Origin: CBDUXT01 sp965371245
Lineage (GTDB): Bacteria; Planctomycetota; Phycisphaerae; UBA1845
Length of the DNA: 33,836 bases
Assembly (NCBI GenBank): GCA_965371245.1
Contig: CBDUXT010000067.1
Location: 1-33,836 of the forward strand
Direction of reading: 5' to 3'
In this document: positions 1 to 8,561 of the stretch, one piece after another
Layout: every line of letters starts with the position of its first letter
Numbering within the stretch: the stretch's first letter is position 1
Translations under genes and position numbers: made by a program
Notes under the pieces: model-generated
Told to the model about the DNA's origin: nothing
The model's database searches: none
Seen by the model: the letters and a program-made list of their open reading frames with translations, nothing else

Positions 1-2
1 TC

Positions 3-3000
3 ACGTTCTATCCGGGCATGCCGCCCGAGGTGATGGAGCGCGACATCATGAGCCGGCTCGAGCGATGGACGGGGCAGTCCGTGGGCATCGAGCATCAGGA
101 AGCCAAGGCCATGCTCGGTGTCAGCATCGTCAAGGACTTCTTCCGCGAGGACATCAGCTTCGACACGGCCATGTCTCAGGTAACGTCGTACGCCATGTCG
201 GACATGTTCTATCTTCCGCCGGGAACGATCCCACCGATGATCATGCCGTTTGACCCGACGGCGTCGGTGCCGCTGTGCCTGGTGAGCGTCTCGAGCCCGA
301 CGATGTCGGAACAGGAGCTTTACGACGTCGCGTACTACGAGCTAAGGAATCGGCTGCAGTCCATTCAGGGCGTGATCGCGCCGGCTGTTTATGGAGGCGT
401 GCTCCGTCGCATTCTTGCTTACGTCGATCCGATGCAGCTCGCCGCGAGGGGGCTGTCACCCATGGACGTGGTTCGCACGCTTCAAAACCAGAGCGTGTTC
501 ATTCCGACGGGCAACGCCAAGTTCGGCGACATCGACTATCAGATTGTCTCGAACGCCATGACCGCCACGGTGGAAGAAATGAACGACCTGCCGATCCGCA
601 CCAAGGACGGCGCGGTCGTGTTTCTGCGCGACATCGGCGAGATCAAGGACAGCCATCAGATCCAGTCCAACAAGGTCCGCATCAACGGCAGCACGATGGC
701 CTACATCCCCATCTACCGCCAGCCCGGCGCCAATACGTTGGAGATCGTCGATCAGATCAAGAGCAAGCTCGCGCGGATCAACCTGCGTCTTCGACAGATG
801 GACCCCAAAGCCGGAGACCTTGAGCTTGCCGTGGTGATGGATCAGTCCGAGACGGTGCGGGCCTCGATTCGGTGGCTACAGGTGTCGGCCGTTCTCGGGG
901 CGGTGCTCGCGGGACTTGTCGTCCTGCTGTTTTTACGCAGCGTTCGCTTGACCTTCATTGTTTTTCTCGCGATTCCGATGTCCATCCTGGCCGCGCTGAT
1001 CGGGCTGTTCTACACCGGCGACACGATCAACAGTATGACGCTGGGCGGTCTGGCGCTGGCCATCGGGATTCTCGTGGACCAGTCGATCGTCGTGCTGGAC
1101 AACATCTATCGGCACATGCGCATGGGGAAACCGAACCTTCAGGCGGCGCTCGAGGGAACGCGTGAGGTGTCACTGCCCGTGCTGGTCTCCACCGTCACGT
1201 TCGTCATCGTGTTTTTCCCGATCGTCTTTCTCACCGGCATTCCGCGGTTTCTGTTTCAGCCGCTCGCGATTACGGTCACGTTCGCTGTCGTGGCGAGCTA
1301 TCTGATTGCGATGCTCGTGATCCCGACGCTGTCGGCGAAGTTGCTGCGAAGATCGGCCGATGCCGGAGGACCCGGCGATCGCGAATCGTCGCCCGACTGG
1401 TTCAATGCCCTGTTCAGCCGGCTGATCGGCGCGCGGTACCTGATCGTGCTGGCGTCGATCGGGCTGGTGGCGGCGGCGGGGCTGACGGCCACGACCATGG
1501 GACAGGAGCTGTTCCCCTCGGTCGATTCGAATCAGTTCACCATTTACGTGCGTCTCCCGTCGGGGACGCGCATCGAAAAGACAGAGGTCGTCGTTACGGA
1601 GATTGAGAAAACCATTATGGATGTCCTGGGGCAACCCGGCTCCGACCCCGATTCCAATCTCCGTATCTTGATATCCAACATCGGCGTTCTGATGGATTGG
1701 CCGGCTGCCTACACGCCCAACAACGGTCCCATGGATGCGTTCGTGTTGGTTCAGACGAAGGGAAGAACGGACAAGCCCAACACCTTCGACACGGTGGACA
1801 CGCTGCGCGAGCGCTTGAACCGAGAGTTCCCCACGGTTGACTTTGCGTTCGACACCGGGGGGATGATGACGGCCGCGCTCAACTTCGGGCTCCCCTCGCC
1901 GATTCAGGTTCAGGTGTCCGGCAGCAGTCTCGAGGTGGGTCAGGAAATCGCCGCCCACATCAAGCAGGTGGTCGAATCCGTACCCGGCACGACGGACGTC
2001 AGAGTCGCTCAGCGCATCGACTACCCCCAGATCGGCATCGAGGTCGATCGGGTCAAGGCCGCCCAACTCGGCATCGTCCAAGAGGAAGTCATCAAGAACG
2101 TGGTGACCGCGGTCAACTCGAGCATCGGGTTCAACCCGTCGTTCTGGATCGCCCCCAACTTCAACCACTATTTCATCGGGGCTCAGTACGCCGAGAAGGA
2201 CATCACCTCGATGGAGACGCTGCGCGACATTCCCATCACCGGAACGAAGACCGACCAGCCGATCCCCCTTCGAAACATCGCGGACTTCTACCGCACCACC
2301 GGACCCGCGGTCATCAATCACTACAACATCACCCGCGTGACGGATGTCTTCGCCAACGTCGCGCAGGGCTTCGACGCCGGGTCGGTGGCAACGGCCATTG
2401 AGCAGCGTTTGGCCGAGTCCAAGTTCCTGGGGTTGGAGAAAAAAGAGGACGAGCGCGGCACGTTCTACGACCTGACCGGTCACCTCAAGGGGTACAGCAT
2501 GAAGATCAAGGGCGAGACCGAGACCATGCGGAACGCGTTCGAGCAGTTCGGCACGGGGCTGATCATCGCCGCGATCTTGGTTTACCTGGCCATGGTCGCC
2601 CAGCTTCGTTCGTTCTCGGTTCCGTTTATCATCTTGTTGAGCATTCCGCTCGGGTACGTTGGCGTGGTGGCTGCCTTGAAGATCACCGGGACGAATCTCA
2701 GCATCCCGGCATTCATGGGGATCATCATGATCACGGGGATCGTTGTGGAATACAGCATCATTCTGTTAGAGTTCGCCAACCAGCGAGTGCGTGACGGTCT
2801 TGCAGTCCGAGAGGCCATCCAAGAGGCCGCCTGGGTCCGGCTGCGACCGATTCTGATGACCTCGCTGACGACGTGGCTGGCCCTGATCCCCATGGCCTGG
2901 GGCGCCGCGGGCGGCGAGGCGAACGCACCGTTGGCACGAGCGATCATCGGCGGCGTGCTCGCCGCGACGGTGCTGACCATTGTTGTTGTGCCGTGCCTGT

Positions 3001-3041
3001 ACGTGATGATCAAGCGTCAGCCCGCGACCGTCGTGGCGTGA
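3..3041 (+). CDS. RND efflux transporter permease (5' partial)
   Basis: Inner-membrane proton-driven pump of a tripartite efflux system. The reading frame is open to the window edge (in frame from base 3), so the N-terminus is missing, probably about 50 residues including the first membrane helix. The ATG at 18 is internal, because the residues before it (TFYPG) continue the family's usual sequence. Two repeated halves are visible, each with a large periplasmic porter region followed by a helix bundle; hydrophobic clusters lie at about nt 870-1320 and 2550-3010. The transmembrane proton-relay motif in the first half reads GILVDQSIVVLDN (Asp encoded at 1077), with Gln where AcrB has its second Asp. 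In the second half the position of the AcrB relay Lys is Glu (codon 2748). Adaptor and outer-membrane genes follow on the same strand. Substrate cannot be inferred. Confidence 0.95.
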   Translation, partial: TFYPGMPPEVMERDIMSRLERWTGQSVGIEHQEAKAMLGVSIVKDFFREDISFDTAMSQVTSYAMSDMFYLPPGTIPPMIMPFDPTASVPLCLVSVSSPTMSEQELYDVAYYELRNRLQSIQGVIAPAVYGGVLRRILAYVDPMQLAARGLSPMDVVRTLQNQSVFIPTGNAKFGDIDYQIVSNAMTATVEEMNDLPIRTKDGAVVFLRDIGEIKDSHQIQSNKVRINGSTMAYIPIYRQPGANTLEIVDQIKSKLARINLRLRQMDPKAGDLELAVVMDQSETVRASIRWLQVSAVLGAVLAGLVVLLFLRSVRLTFIVFLAIPMSILAALIGLFYTGDTINSMTLGGLALAIGILVDQSIVVLDNIYRHMRMGKPNLQAALEGTREVSLPVLVSTVTFVIVFFPIVFLTGIPRFLFQPLAITVTFAVVASYLIAMLVIPTLSAKLLRRSADAGGPGDRESSPDWFNALFSRLIGARYLIVLASIGLVAAAGLTATTMGQELFPSVDSNQFTIYVRLPSGTRIEKTEVVVTEIEKTIMDVLGQPGSDPDSNLRILISNIGVLMDWPAAYTPNNGPMDAFVLVQTKGRTDKPNTFDTVDTLRERLNREFPTVDFAFDTGGMMTAALNFGLPSPIQVQVSGSSLEVGQEIAAHIKQVVESVPGTTDVRVAQRIDYPQIGIEVDRVKAAQLGIVQEEVIKNVVTAVNSSIGFNPSFWIAPNFNHYFIGAQYAEKDITSMETLRDIPITGTKTDQPIPLRNIADFYRTTGPAVINHYNITRVTDVFANVAQGFDAGSVATAIEQRLAESKFLGLEKKEDERGTFYDLTGHLKGYSMKIKGETETMRNAFEQFGTGLIIAAILVYLAMVAQLRSFSVPFIILLSIPLGYVGVVAALKITGTNLSIPAFMGIIMITGIVVEYSIILLEFANQRVRDGLAVREAIQEAAWVRLRPILMTSLTTWLALIPMAWGAAGGEANAPLARAIIGGVLAATVLTIVVVPCLYVMIKRQPATVVA

Positions 3042-3137
3042 GGCATAGGGCTATAACCGCTTCTCCGATTCCGATCACACCGCACGGTGGTGTCGAGGGG
3101 CATCAAAATAAGAGTAGTTCTCAACGGGATGGAACGC

Positions 3138-4460
3138 ATGAACAGATCCAACATTCGAGACTCAGCACGTAGGGCGGGCTATTGCCCGCCGCTTGGCCGC
3201 CGGAGCGGGTTGCTCATCGCGGCGATCGTCGCGGTGGTAGGACCGAGCGCGCCGGTCGATGTGGTTGCTCAGACCGGCGGCACCAAGGCCGCCGTCCGCG
3301 CCGACGTGGTCAAGCCGGTCCGTCGCCCGCTCACGCGCGGGCTGAACCTGCCCGCCACGCTTGTCGCCGACGAACAGGTTGATCTGTTCGCCAAGGCCAG
3401 CGGCTACATCGGCAAGATCGACATCGACATTGGAGACCGCGTTAAGAAGGGCGACGTACTCGCCGTCATCGACATTCCCGAGATGTTGGAAGAACTCAAG
3501 CAGGTCGAGGCTCTGCTCGAAGCGAAGCAGGCGAAGGTCCGGGCGCTTCAGGCCATGGTGGTCCAGGCCGAGCGCAACGTCGATACGGCCAGGTCCGAGG
3601 TACAGCGTTTCACTGCCCAGCAAGAGCTGGACGCCATCAACCTGAAACGCAAGCAGGAACTTCGCGAGGGCAACGCCATCCCCCAGCAGGCGTTGGACGA
3701 GGCCCTAAGCGCCGCCGCCATCTCGAATGCACAGCTAAGCATCGCCGGTGCCCGGGTCGCCGGCGCCCAGGCCGAGCATCTGGCGAGCCTCGCCGATGTC
3801 AAGGTCGCCGAGTCGGATGTGGCCGTCGGTCGAGCGGACCTGGCACGCCTCAACACCTTGATGCAATACGCTTCGATCCGCGCGCCCTTCGACGGTGTCA
3901 TCACGGTCAGGAACGTCGATCATGGCACCTTCGTTCGCTCCGCGGCCGAGGGGGTCACGATACCCTTGCTCCAGATTGCCAAGACCGATCGAATCCGCGT
4001 CGTGATCGAGGTGCCGGAGGTCGATGCCCCGTTCGTCCGCCCTGGTACTCCGGTGATGGTCGATGTCAAGGCACTGGGACGGGGTCCGACCAGCGCCGCC
4101 GTTTCCCGTATCGCCGGGGCGATCAAGCCCGAGACACGCACCATGCGGGTGGAGGTCGATCTCGACAACCCCGACGGAAGCCTCACGCCGGGCATGTACG
4201 CGAAAGTCACGGTGCAGCTCGAGTCCAAGTCGGCCGCGACTATGATTCCGTCGAAGGCCATCCGCATGGAGGGCAAGCAGACCGTGCTGTATGTCGTCGC
4301 TTCGGGCGTTGCGAAGTCGCTGCCCGTCACCATCGGGTACGACGACGGCATCTGGGCGGAAGTGCTGTCCGGTTTGTCAGGCAATGAGGACGTCATCACC
4401 GCCACAAGCGGCACCGTGACGATCGGCGCTGCCGTCCAGGCTGTCCCATCGGGTTCGTAG
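3138..4460 (+). CDS. RND efflux periplasmic adaptor (membrane fusion protein)
   Basis: HlyD/AcrA-type adaptor that bridges the inner-membrane pump and the outer-membrane channel. The frame stays open back to a GTG at 3087, but ATG 3129 or 3138 gives a normal signal peptide: a basic N-terminus, a hydrophobic run LLIAAIVAVVG, then a small-residue cleavage region before QTGG. I chose 3138 because it has a short GGA upstream, but 3129 is equally possible. The order of parts is as expected: barrel-sandwich strand (SGYIGKIDIDIGDRVKKGDVLAVID), a long alpha-hairpin rich in Ala, Glu and Gln (nt about 3490-3850), a second lipoyl half (YASIRAPFDGVITVRNVDHGTFV), a beta-barrel, and a membrane-proximal domain. 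It lies between the pump gene and the TolC-like gene, 96 bp after the pump stop and 11 bp before the next start, so it is almost certainly co-transcribed. Confidence 0.93.
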   Translation: MNRSNIRDSARRAGYCPPLGRRSGLLIAAIVAVVGPSAPVDVVAQTGGTKAAVRADVVKPVRRPLTRGLNLPATLVADEQVDLFAKASGYIGKIDIDIGDRVKKGDVLAVIDIPEMLEELKQVEALLEAKQAKVRALQAMVVQAERNVDTARSEVQRFTAQQELDAINLKRKQELREGNAIPQQALDEALSAAAISNAQLSIAGARVAGAQAEHLASLADVKVAESDVAVGRADLARLNTLMQYASIRAPFDGVITVRNVDHGTFVRSAAEGVTIPLLQIAKTDRIRVVIEVPEVDAPFVRPGTPVMVDVKALGRGPTSAAVSRIAGAIKPETRTMRVEVDLDNPDGSLTPGMYAKVTVQLESKSAATMIPSKAIRMEGKQTVLYVVASGVAKSLPVTIGYDDGIWAEVLSGLSGNEDVITATSGTVTIGAAVQAVPSGS

Positions 4461-4471
4461 GGAGTCGTTCG

Positions 4472-6166
4472 ATGCACAAGTTCTCAGTTTACGGTTGGTG
4501 TGCAGCCGCGCGCGGGTGTCATCAATCGGGCACCGGCGGCCAGCCGACCCAAACGCGGGCGTCGGTCCATCAGCACAGGGCTGTTGCCACACTCGGCTGC
4601 TTTGCCGCGATGATTCTTCTTTCGATGACCGCCTGCGTCTCCAACAAGCCGCGGCCGCCGCTTCCACCGCGGCCGGTCGTGGCGCCGACCGAGCAGTCCA
4701 CAACGGTTCCGCCGCTGTCACTCGACGCGTCACACATCACGCCCATGTACACCGAGATGTTGGCGATCGACCTGCCCGCCGTCGTCATGACGGCGACGGC
4801 GCGGAACGTGGACATCATGCAGGCCCGCCAGGCCGTGGTCGCGTCCCAGGGGCGGGTGGAGAGCGCAGTCGGTGCCGTCTTTCCGGCCATCGTTCCCACC
4901 GCGATGTTCAATCACGTCGATGGCACCGTCCGCGCCACGGAAGGGAACCTGGTCGGGGTCGGCTTCAACACCTTTCAGACCGCCGTGGCCGTTCAATGGC
5001 TGGTGAATCCGGGGCGGGTTCTCTACAACATGGTCGCCGCGCGCAAGCGCCTGTTGGCCTCCGAAGATGCCGAGCATGCCGTGACGCTCGAAACGCTTCG
5101 ACGCTCCGCCCATCAGTTTTACGATCTCGTGCTCGCCCAGACGCGGATCGCCGCCGCGAACCAGGGCGTCGCCGAGGCCGACGAGTTGCTTCGCATCAGC
5201 AAGCTGCTCGTGCGGACCGGAACCGGTGTGCCGGCCGATCAATTGCGGGCGGAAGCACGACTGGCCGAGCGCCGCCAGGATCTCGCGTCTGCGCTCAATG
5301 GGTTCTACAACGCCTCGGTCGCGCTGAGCGTTACGTTGCACCTCGATTCCGCGACCACGCTGGTTCCCAGCATCGAGCAGCTTCCGCCCATTCACCTCAT
5401 CCGTGAGGACATCCCCATCCTGACCCTGCTCGACATCGCCGTCACGTTTCGTCCGGACCTGCAAAGCGTTCGGACGCTGGCCGAGGCGGTGACCGCCGAC
5501 AAGGGCGCAACCTGGTGGGGAGCGTTTGGACCGCAGTTCGATGTGAGCTATCAGTACGGCGGCATCATGGGCAACGCCAACAATGTTCAGGATCGCGGGA
5601 TCCCCGGAAACCTGACGGTCAACCCGTTGTCATCAACCGGTTCGTTCAGCTCGAACCCGATCGTCAACGGATTCATCAGGGAAGGCATCGGTCGGGGCTC
5701 GTCGCGCCGAGACGACCAGACCTTCGGCTTCAGCGACCAGCAGCGTGCCCGCGCCGCGATCGGCTGGCGGATCAGCGTGGCCGCCTTCGGCGACCTCAAG
5801 ACAGCCGGAGCGGTCGAGCGCCGCGCGGTCCTGGACGCCGAACGGCGCATGGATGAGGTCAAGGCACAGGTCGTCACGGCGGCCCAGGCGAGTCGGACCA
5901 ATGCTCAGTTGATGACCCTGGGGCGGCAACGGGTGATGTCGGCCGAGGAGGCACTTCGCCTGACCGAGGCAAACCTGCAGGCCGGGGTCATGACGCTGCT
6001 GGATGTGCTTCAGGCGCAGGACGCCGCCACCCAGGCGCGACTTCGCTATGCGGAATCCGTCGTGCGTTACAACCAGTCGCAGGTCGATCTCCTCGCTGCG
6101 TTGGGCTTGCTCGACGCGAAGTCTCTCGGCGCGTCAGAGGAAGTCGGTGCCGGGACCGATGGCTGA
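4472..6166 (+). CDS. Outer-membrane efflux lipoprotein, TolC/NodT family
   Basis: Outer-membrane channel subunit of the efflux system. The ATG at 4472 has a good Shine-Dalgarno (GGGAG, 7 nt upstream) and sits 11 bp after the adaptor stop. The lipobox LSMTAC is about 54 residues in, which is long for a signal peptide, so a second start at ATG 4610 close to the hydrophobic run is possible. After the Cys comes a Pro-rich linker (RPPLPPRPVV), then the two repeats of the outer membrane efflux protein family with long amphipathic helices, for example nt 5080-5330 and 5810-6130. The second ends in the typical LTEANLQAGVMTLLDVLQAQDAATQARLRYAESVV-type helix. A Gly/Asn-rich stretch at about nt 5560-5720 lies in the membrane-strand region and is longer than usual. 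The gene ends 3 bp from the stop of the convergent glycosyltransferase. Confidence 0.92.
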   Translation: MHKFSVYGWCAAARGCHQSGTGGQPTQTRASVHQHRAVATLGCFAAMILLSMTACVSNKPRPPLPPRPVVAPTEQSTTVPPLSLDASHITPMYTEMLAIDLPAVVMTATARNVDIMQARQAVVASQGRVESAVGAVFPAIVPTAMFNHVDGTVRATEGNLVGVGFNTFQTAVAVQWLVNPGRVLYNMVAARKRLLASEDAEHAVTLETLRRSAHQFYDLVLAQTRIAAANQGVAEADELLRISKLLVRTGTGVPADQLRAEARLAERRQDLASALNGFYNASVALSVTLHLDSATTLVPSIEQLPPIHLIREDIPILTLLDIAVTFRPDLQSVRTLAEAVTADKGATWWGAFGPQFDVSYQYGGIMGNANNVQDRGIPGNLTVNPLSSTGSFSSNPIVNGFIREGIGRGSSRRDDQTFGFSDQQRARAAIGWRISVAAFGDLKTAGAVERRAVLDAERRMDEVKAQVVTAAQASRTNAQLMTLGRQRVMSAEEALRLTEANLQAGVMTLLDVLQAQDAATQARLRYAESVVRYNQSQVDLLAALGLLDAKSLGASEEVGAGTDG

Positions 6167-6169
6167 CGG

Positions 6170-6925
6170 CTATTCCGCTGCGCCGGCGGCCGGCGGCGCT
6201 TCCCTACGGGGCTTGACCGAGCCGTTCGCCTCGTACCGGGCGAGCAACTCGCTCGGCGGAGTTCCGCACGATTCAGCGAAAACGATCGACCAGTTGCGCA
6301 GCGTCCGGCGGAGGATGCCGTCCCGTTCCCATCGGCGCGCGCTGCTGGTGACGGCGTCGGGCATCGCCAGAAACGGTCCCAGCCGACGCGCCGCCCGGGC
6401 GAGGTAGAGATCCTCCATCAGCGGAACGTCTGGAAAGCCTCCCAGTAGCGCAAAGGCGTGACGGTCGAAGAACATGGCCTGGTCGCCATAAGGTCGTGCC
6501 AGCAGCCTGGCTCTGAGATTCGAACCAAGCTCCTGAAGGCGAAAGAACGGATGCCGTCCCTCGATCGCCTGGCGGAAATAGCCGGCGCGATGGCGCCCGG
6601 TGCTCATCGCGCGCCGAAGCCGATTCAGCGAGCCCGGCGCAAGCGTGCAGTCCGCGTGAAGAAACAGCAAGACGTCTCCACTAGCCATGGCGGCCCCGGC
6701 GTTCATCTGCCGTGCGCGTCCGCGCGGCGCCGTAAGCGTCGTGGTACCCGTGGCGTTTGCGATCGAAACCGTCCGGTCCGTACTGCCGCCGTCCACGACG
6801 ATCACCTGTGCCGCGCCCCCGGCCGACACGGATCGCAGGGCCTGCGCGATGTGCTCCTGTTCGTTGAGCGTAGGGACGATGACGCTGACCGTTGGCAGTC
6901 GCCGCTTGGGCGTGGAACGTGACGT
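6170..6925 (-). CDS. Family-2 glycosyltransferase (TIGR04283-like), apparent ACG start
   Basis: GT-A fold glycosyltransferase resembling the rSAM/selenodomain-associated transferase 2 group. Visible motifs are SVIVPTLNEQEHI at the N-terminus, VIVVDGGSTDRT (nucleotide binding), RGRARQMNAGA, LLFLHADCTL (metal-binding DxD equivalent), YGDQAMFF and PLMEDLYLARAARR. The length from the proposed start, 251 residues, fits the group. The frame is open to a TTG at 7087, but this would add about 54 basic residues with no family likeness. A strong Shine-Dalgarno (GGAGGAGGT, rc of about 6932-6940) lies 6 nt before an in-frame ACG at 6925, which places the domain 12 residues from the N-terminus. In-frame TTG codons at 6964 and 6955 are alternatives, but they fall within a palindromic repeat. 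The gene is convergent with the efflux operon and its sugar substrate is unknown. Confidence 0.85.
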   Translation of the reverse strand, partial: TSRSTPKRRLPTVSVIVPTLNEQEHIAQALRSVSAGGAAQVIVVDGGSTDRTVSIANATGTTTLTAPRGRARQMNAGAAMASGDVLLFLHADCTLAPGSLNRLRRAMSTGRHRAGYFRQAIEGRHPFFRLQELGSNLRARLLARPYGDQAMFFDRHAFALLGGFPDVPLMEDLYLARAARRLGPFLAMPDAVTSSARRWERDGILRRTLRNWSIVFAESCGTPPSELLARYEANGSVKPRREAPPAAGAAE

Positions 6926-6944
6926 GTCGTTACCTCCTCCTGAC

Positions 6945-6962
6945 GGGCAAGCCAACTTGCTC
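6945..6962. repeat. Short hairpin repeat, GGGCAAG family (copy 1)
   Basis: Seven-base arms GGGCAAG and CTTGCTC surround a CCAA loop, with one G-T mismatch that would be a wobble pair in RNA of the + strand. It lies just upstream of the glycosyltransferase Shine-Dalgarno. Similar hairpins occur at 26344 and 28099. Confidence 0.45.
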
Positions 6963-7263
6963 AAGACCCGGTTCCGGCTCGATCTTGTACCGTGCGGCAC
7001 AGGTGCTGGACGGGGGAAGCGTGGCTGACAGGCCCGCGGCACAAGTTTCGCGATGGCCGTCAATCCGTGGCCGGAATACGCACGCAAAGACCCGTCCGCC
7101 GAACCTCAAGAAGCTATGACCATCCTACTCCAGCGGAACACGAACGGAAAGAACATGCGATTCGTCGTAACGCAGTGATCCGCGAACCTCTCACGCTCCG
7201 CGAAGAAGTTGAGAAAGAAGCACCGGAGCGAGATGGCGACGACGGCGGTTCGAACGCGTGGGT

Positions 7264-7638
7264 TTAGATGGCGATCCAGCCTTGGTTCGCCAGAATATCA
7301 GCATGGTCGAGCTTGAATCGCGTGGATTCTTCCGCGCCGACGTAGATAAGATCGAGCACATCATCCCGCATCGGATCTTTCGGTTTAATAGTTCCAGAGT
7401 TGAGCGCGGCTTCCAGCTCATCTTGGGTTACAACTAGCGCGCGATCATACATGACGCAGCTCGGGCGTTTGATCCATTTGTGGTGTTCAGCATCAAGAAT
7501 GCAGGCACCGTCCTTGTAATCCGCGCGCGTCGATAGATTAACCAAGACCACCTGGCTCGGGTTGGTCGTCGGGCAAGAGAGGATTACCCAGAGGTGGCTA
7601 TCTACGTCTGTGAATACGAAGGTATCGCCGCGCTGCAC
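7264..7638 (-). CDS. Putative toxin partner of Panacea antitoxin (small, possibly MazF/PemK-like barrel)
   Basis: Cytoplasmic protein of 124 residues with no firmly recognised domain. The N-terminus, QRGDTFVFTDVDSHLWVILSCP followed by QVVLVNLSTR, has the GD-x-hydrophobic / strand / VILS / strand rhythm of SH3-like barrel toxins such as MazF/PemK, but identity to those is not established. The frame extends to ATG 7701, which would overlap the upstream gene by 53 bp. I prefer the GTG at 7638: it lies 11 nt after the upstream TGA, has AGGA just ahead of it, and begins exactly where the barrel-like strand does. It sits directly downstream of a Panacea-domain gene on the same strand, the classic position of a Panacea-neutralised toxin. 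The region looks AT-richer than its neighbours by eye, which fits horizontal acquisition. Function as a toxin is inferred from context. Confidence 0.6.
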   Translation of the reverse strand: MQRGDTFVFTDVDSHLWVILSCPTTNPSQVVLVNLSTRADYKDGACILDAEHHKWIKRPSCVMYDRALVVTQDELEAALNSGTIKPKDPMRDDVLDLIYVGAEESTRFKLDHADILANQGWIAI

Positions 7639-7648
7639 AAATCCTGTC

Positions 7649-8209
7649 TCAGAACATGTCCGCCATTCGCGCCTGTGCAGCGGCTTCAGCAAGGATGTCA
7701 TCCGCGTCTTGTTCGCGGTCTACTGCCGTCAGGACTTCCCGAATTGGAATTGGTTTTGACGAAGTTCCGGATTCGTTGTTCTTCCACTCCGGAAACTCGT
7801 GCGTGATCTCCACCATTTCCCACACATCGGTGTCGCGGTATTGACGAGCCACGCGCTGGAGGATTGCAACCTCGGATCGAGAAAGCTGTCCGACGCCCGG
7901 GTGGCTTCTAAGGCTTACGTGGTACCTCTCTCGCTCGATGTGCTCGTCCCAGATTCCAACACCGAGGCAAGTACCGTTGATGAGATCCAGGGTGCCGCTG
8001 AGCACCGGGCCGTTCTTCATCGCGACTAGCTGATCGCCGGTGATCATGGTTCCGGTCTCGCGGAGAGATTCTCTTTCCGCGATGTAAAGAAGCTTCAGAA
8101 GCTTCATGTAGCTCATTTGGCGGCCTGGCTCTTCGCGCAGGAGCACCCCGGCAGCCTGCGTGGCCTTCTCTACGTCGAAACGGAATGGGTTTGCAGCGTT
8201 TCTTGTCAT
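7649..8209 (-). CDS. panA: Panacea-domain (SocA-like, DUF4065) antitoxin
   Basis: Protein of 186 residues, probably the antitoxin of a type II toxin-antitoxin pair. The Panacea hallmark is clear: MSYMKLLKLLYIAERESL, then TGTMITGDQLVAMKNGPVLS, and a later THEFPEW. The domain runs over about residues 10-150. The C-terminal 30 residues are acidic and Ala-rich and may be the toxin-neutralising tail. The frame is open to 8296, but the ATG at 8209 places the domain at the usual distance from the N-terminus. Panacea antitoxins are known to pair with structurally unrelated toxins, so the domain identifies the module but not the toxin's activity. The partner gene follows with 10 bases between its stop and the preferred toxin GTG. 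Confidence 0.82.
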   Translation of the reverse strand: MTRNAANPFRFDVEKATQAAGVLLREEPGRQMSYMKLLKLLYIAERESLRETGTMITGDQLVAMKNGPVLSGTLDLINGTCLGVGIWDEHIERERYHVSLRSHPGVGQLSRSEVAILQRVARQYRDTDVWEMVEITHEFPEWKNNESGTSSKPIPIREVLTAVDREQDADDILAEAAAQARMADMF

Positions 8210-8561
8210 AGCCCAGCGTGTCCGGATAATTTGGGCGATCCTCTGCCCAAGTATAACGGCATTCCTGCTCAGAAACAACGGCTTTCTGTGTAACATGATG
8301 CACGAGACGTCTCTTGAAGCCTCTTGACCGCGCCTAGGCGGTTACGCGAGACTGTCAAAGATGGCCGATGGAGCACGTCCGGGCTGGAGGCGGGATCGCG
8401 CCCATCGTCGAAGGCGTGGGTGTCAACGCCGCCGTCGGCGAGACGGGGGTGTCTAACCCGACCATCCTCAAGCTGCGCCACGGGATCGGCTCAGCCTGCA
8501 TTGCCTATCACGATCAGGACGTTCGGGGCTTGAAGCTGAAGCGGATCGCCGCGAACATTCG
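8210..8561. other. Intergenic region between panA and ispE
   Basis: About 350 bp separating divergent genes, so it should hold both promoters. Open frames cross it on both strands (8368-8595 + and 8269-8481 -), but neither resembles a known family or has a convincing ribosome-binding site. I see no RNA gene or mobile element in it. Confidence 0.5.

Noticed and set aside
7246..7260. GGTTCGAAC resembling a tRNA T-loop near the toxin-antitoxin pair
   Set aside because: The flanking bases do not pair as a T-arm, and no acceptor or anticodon stem surrounds it; it does not support an attachment site.
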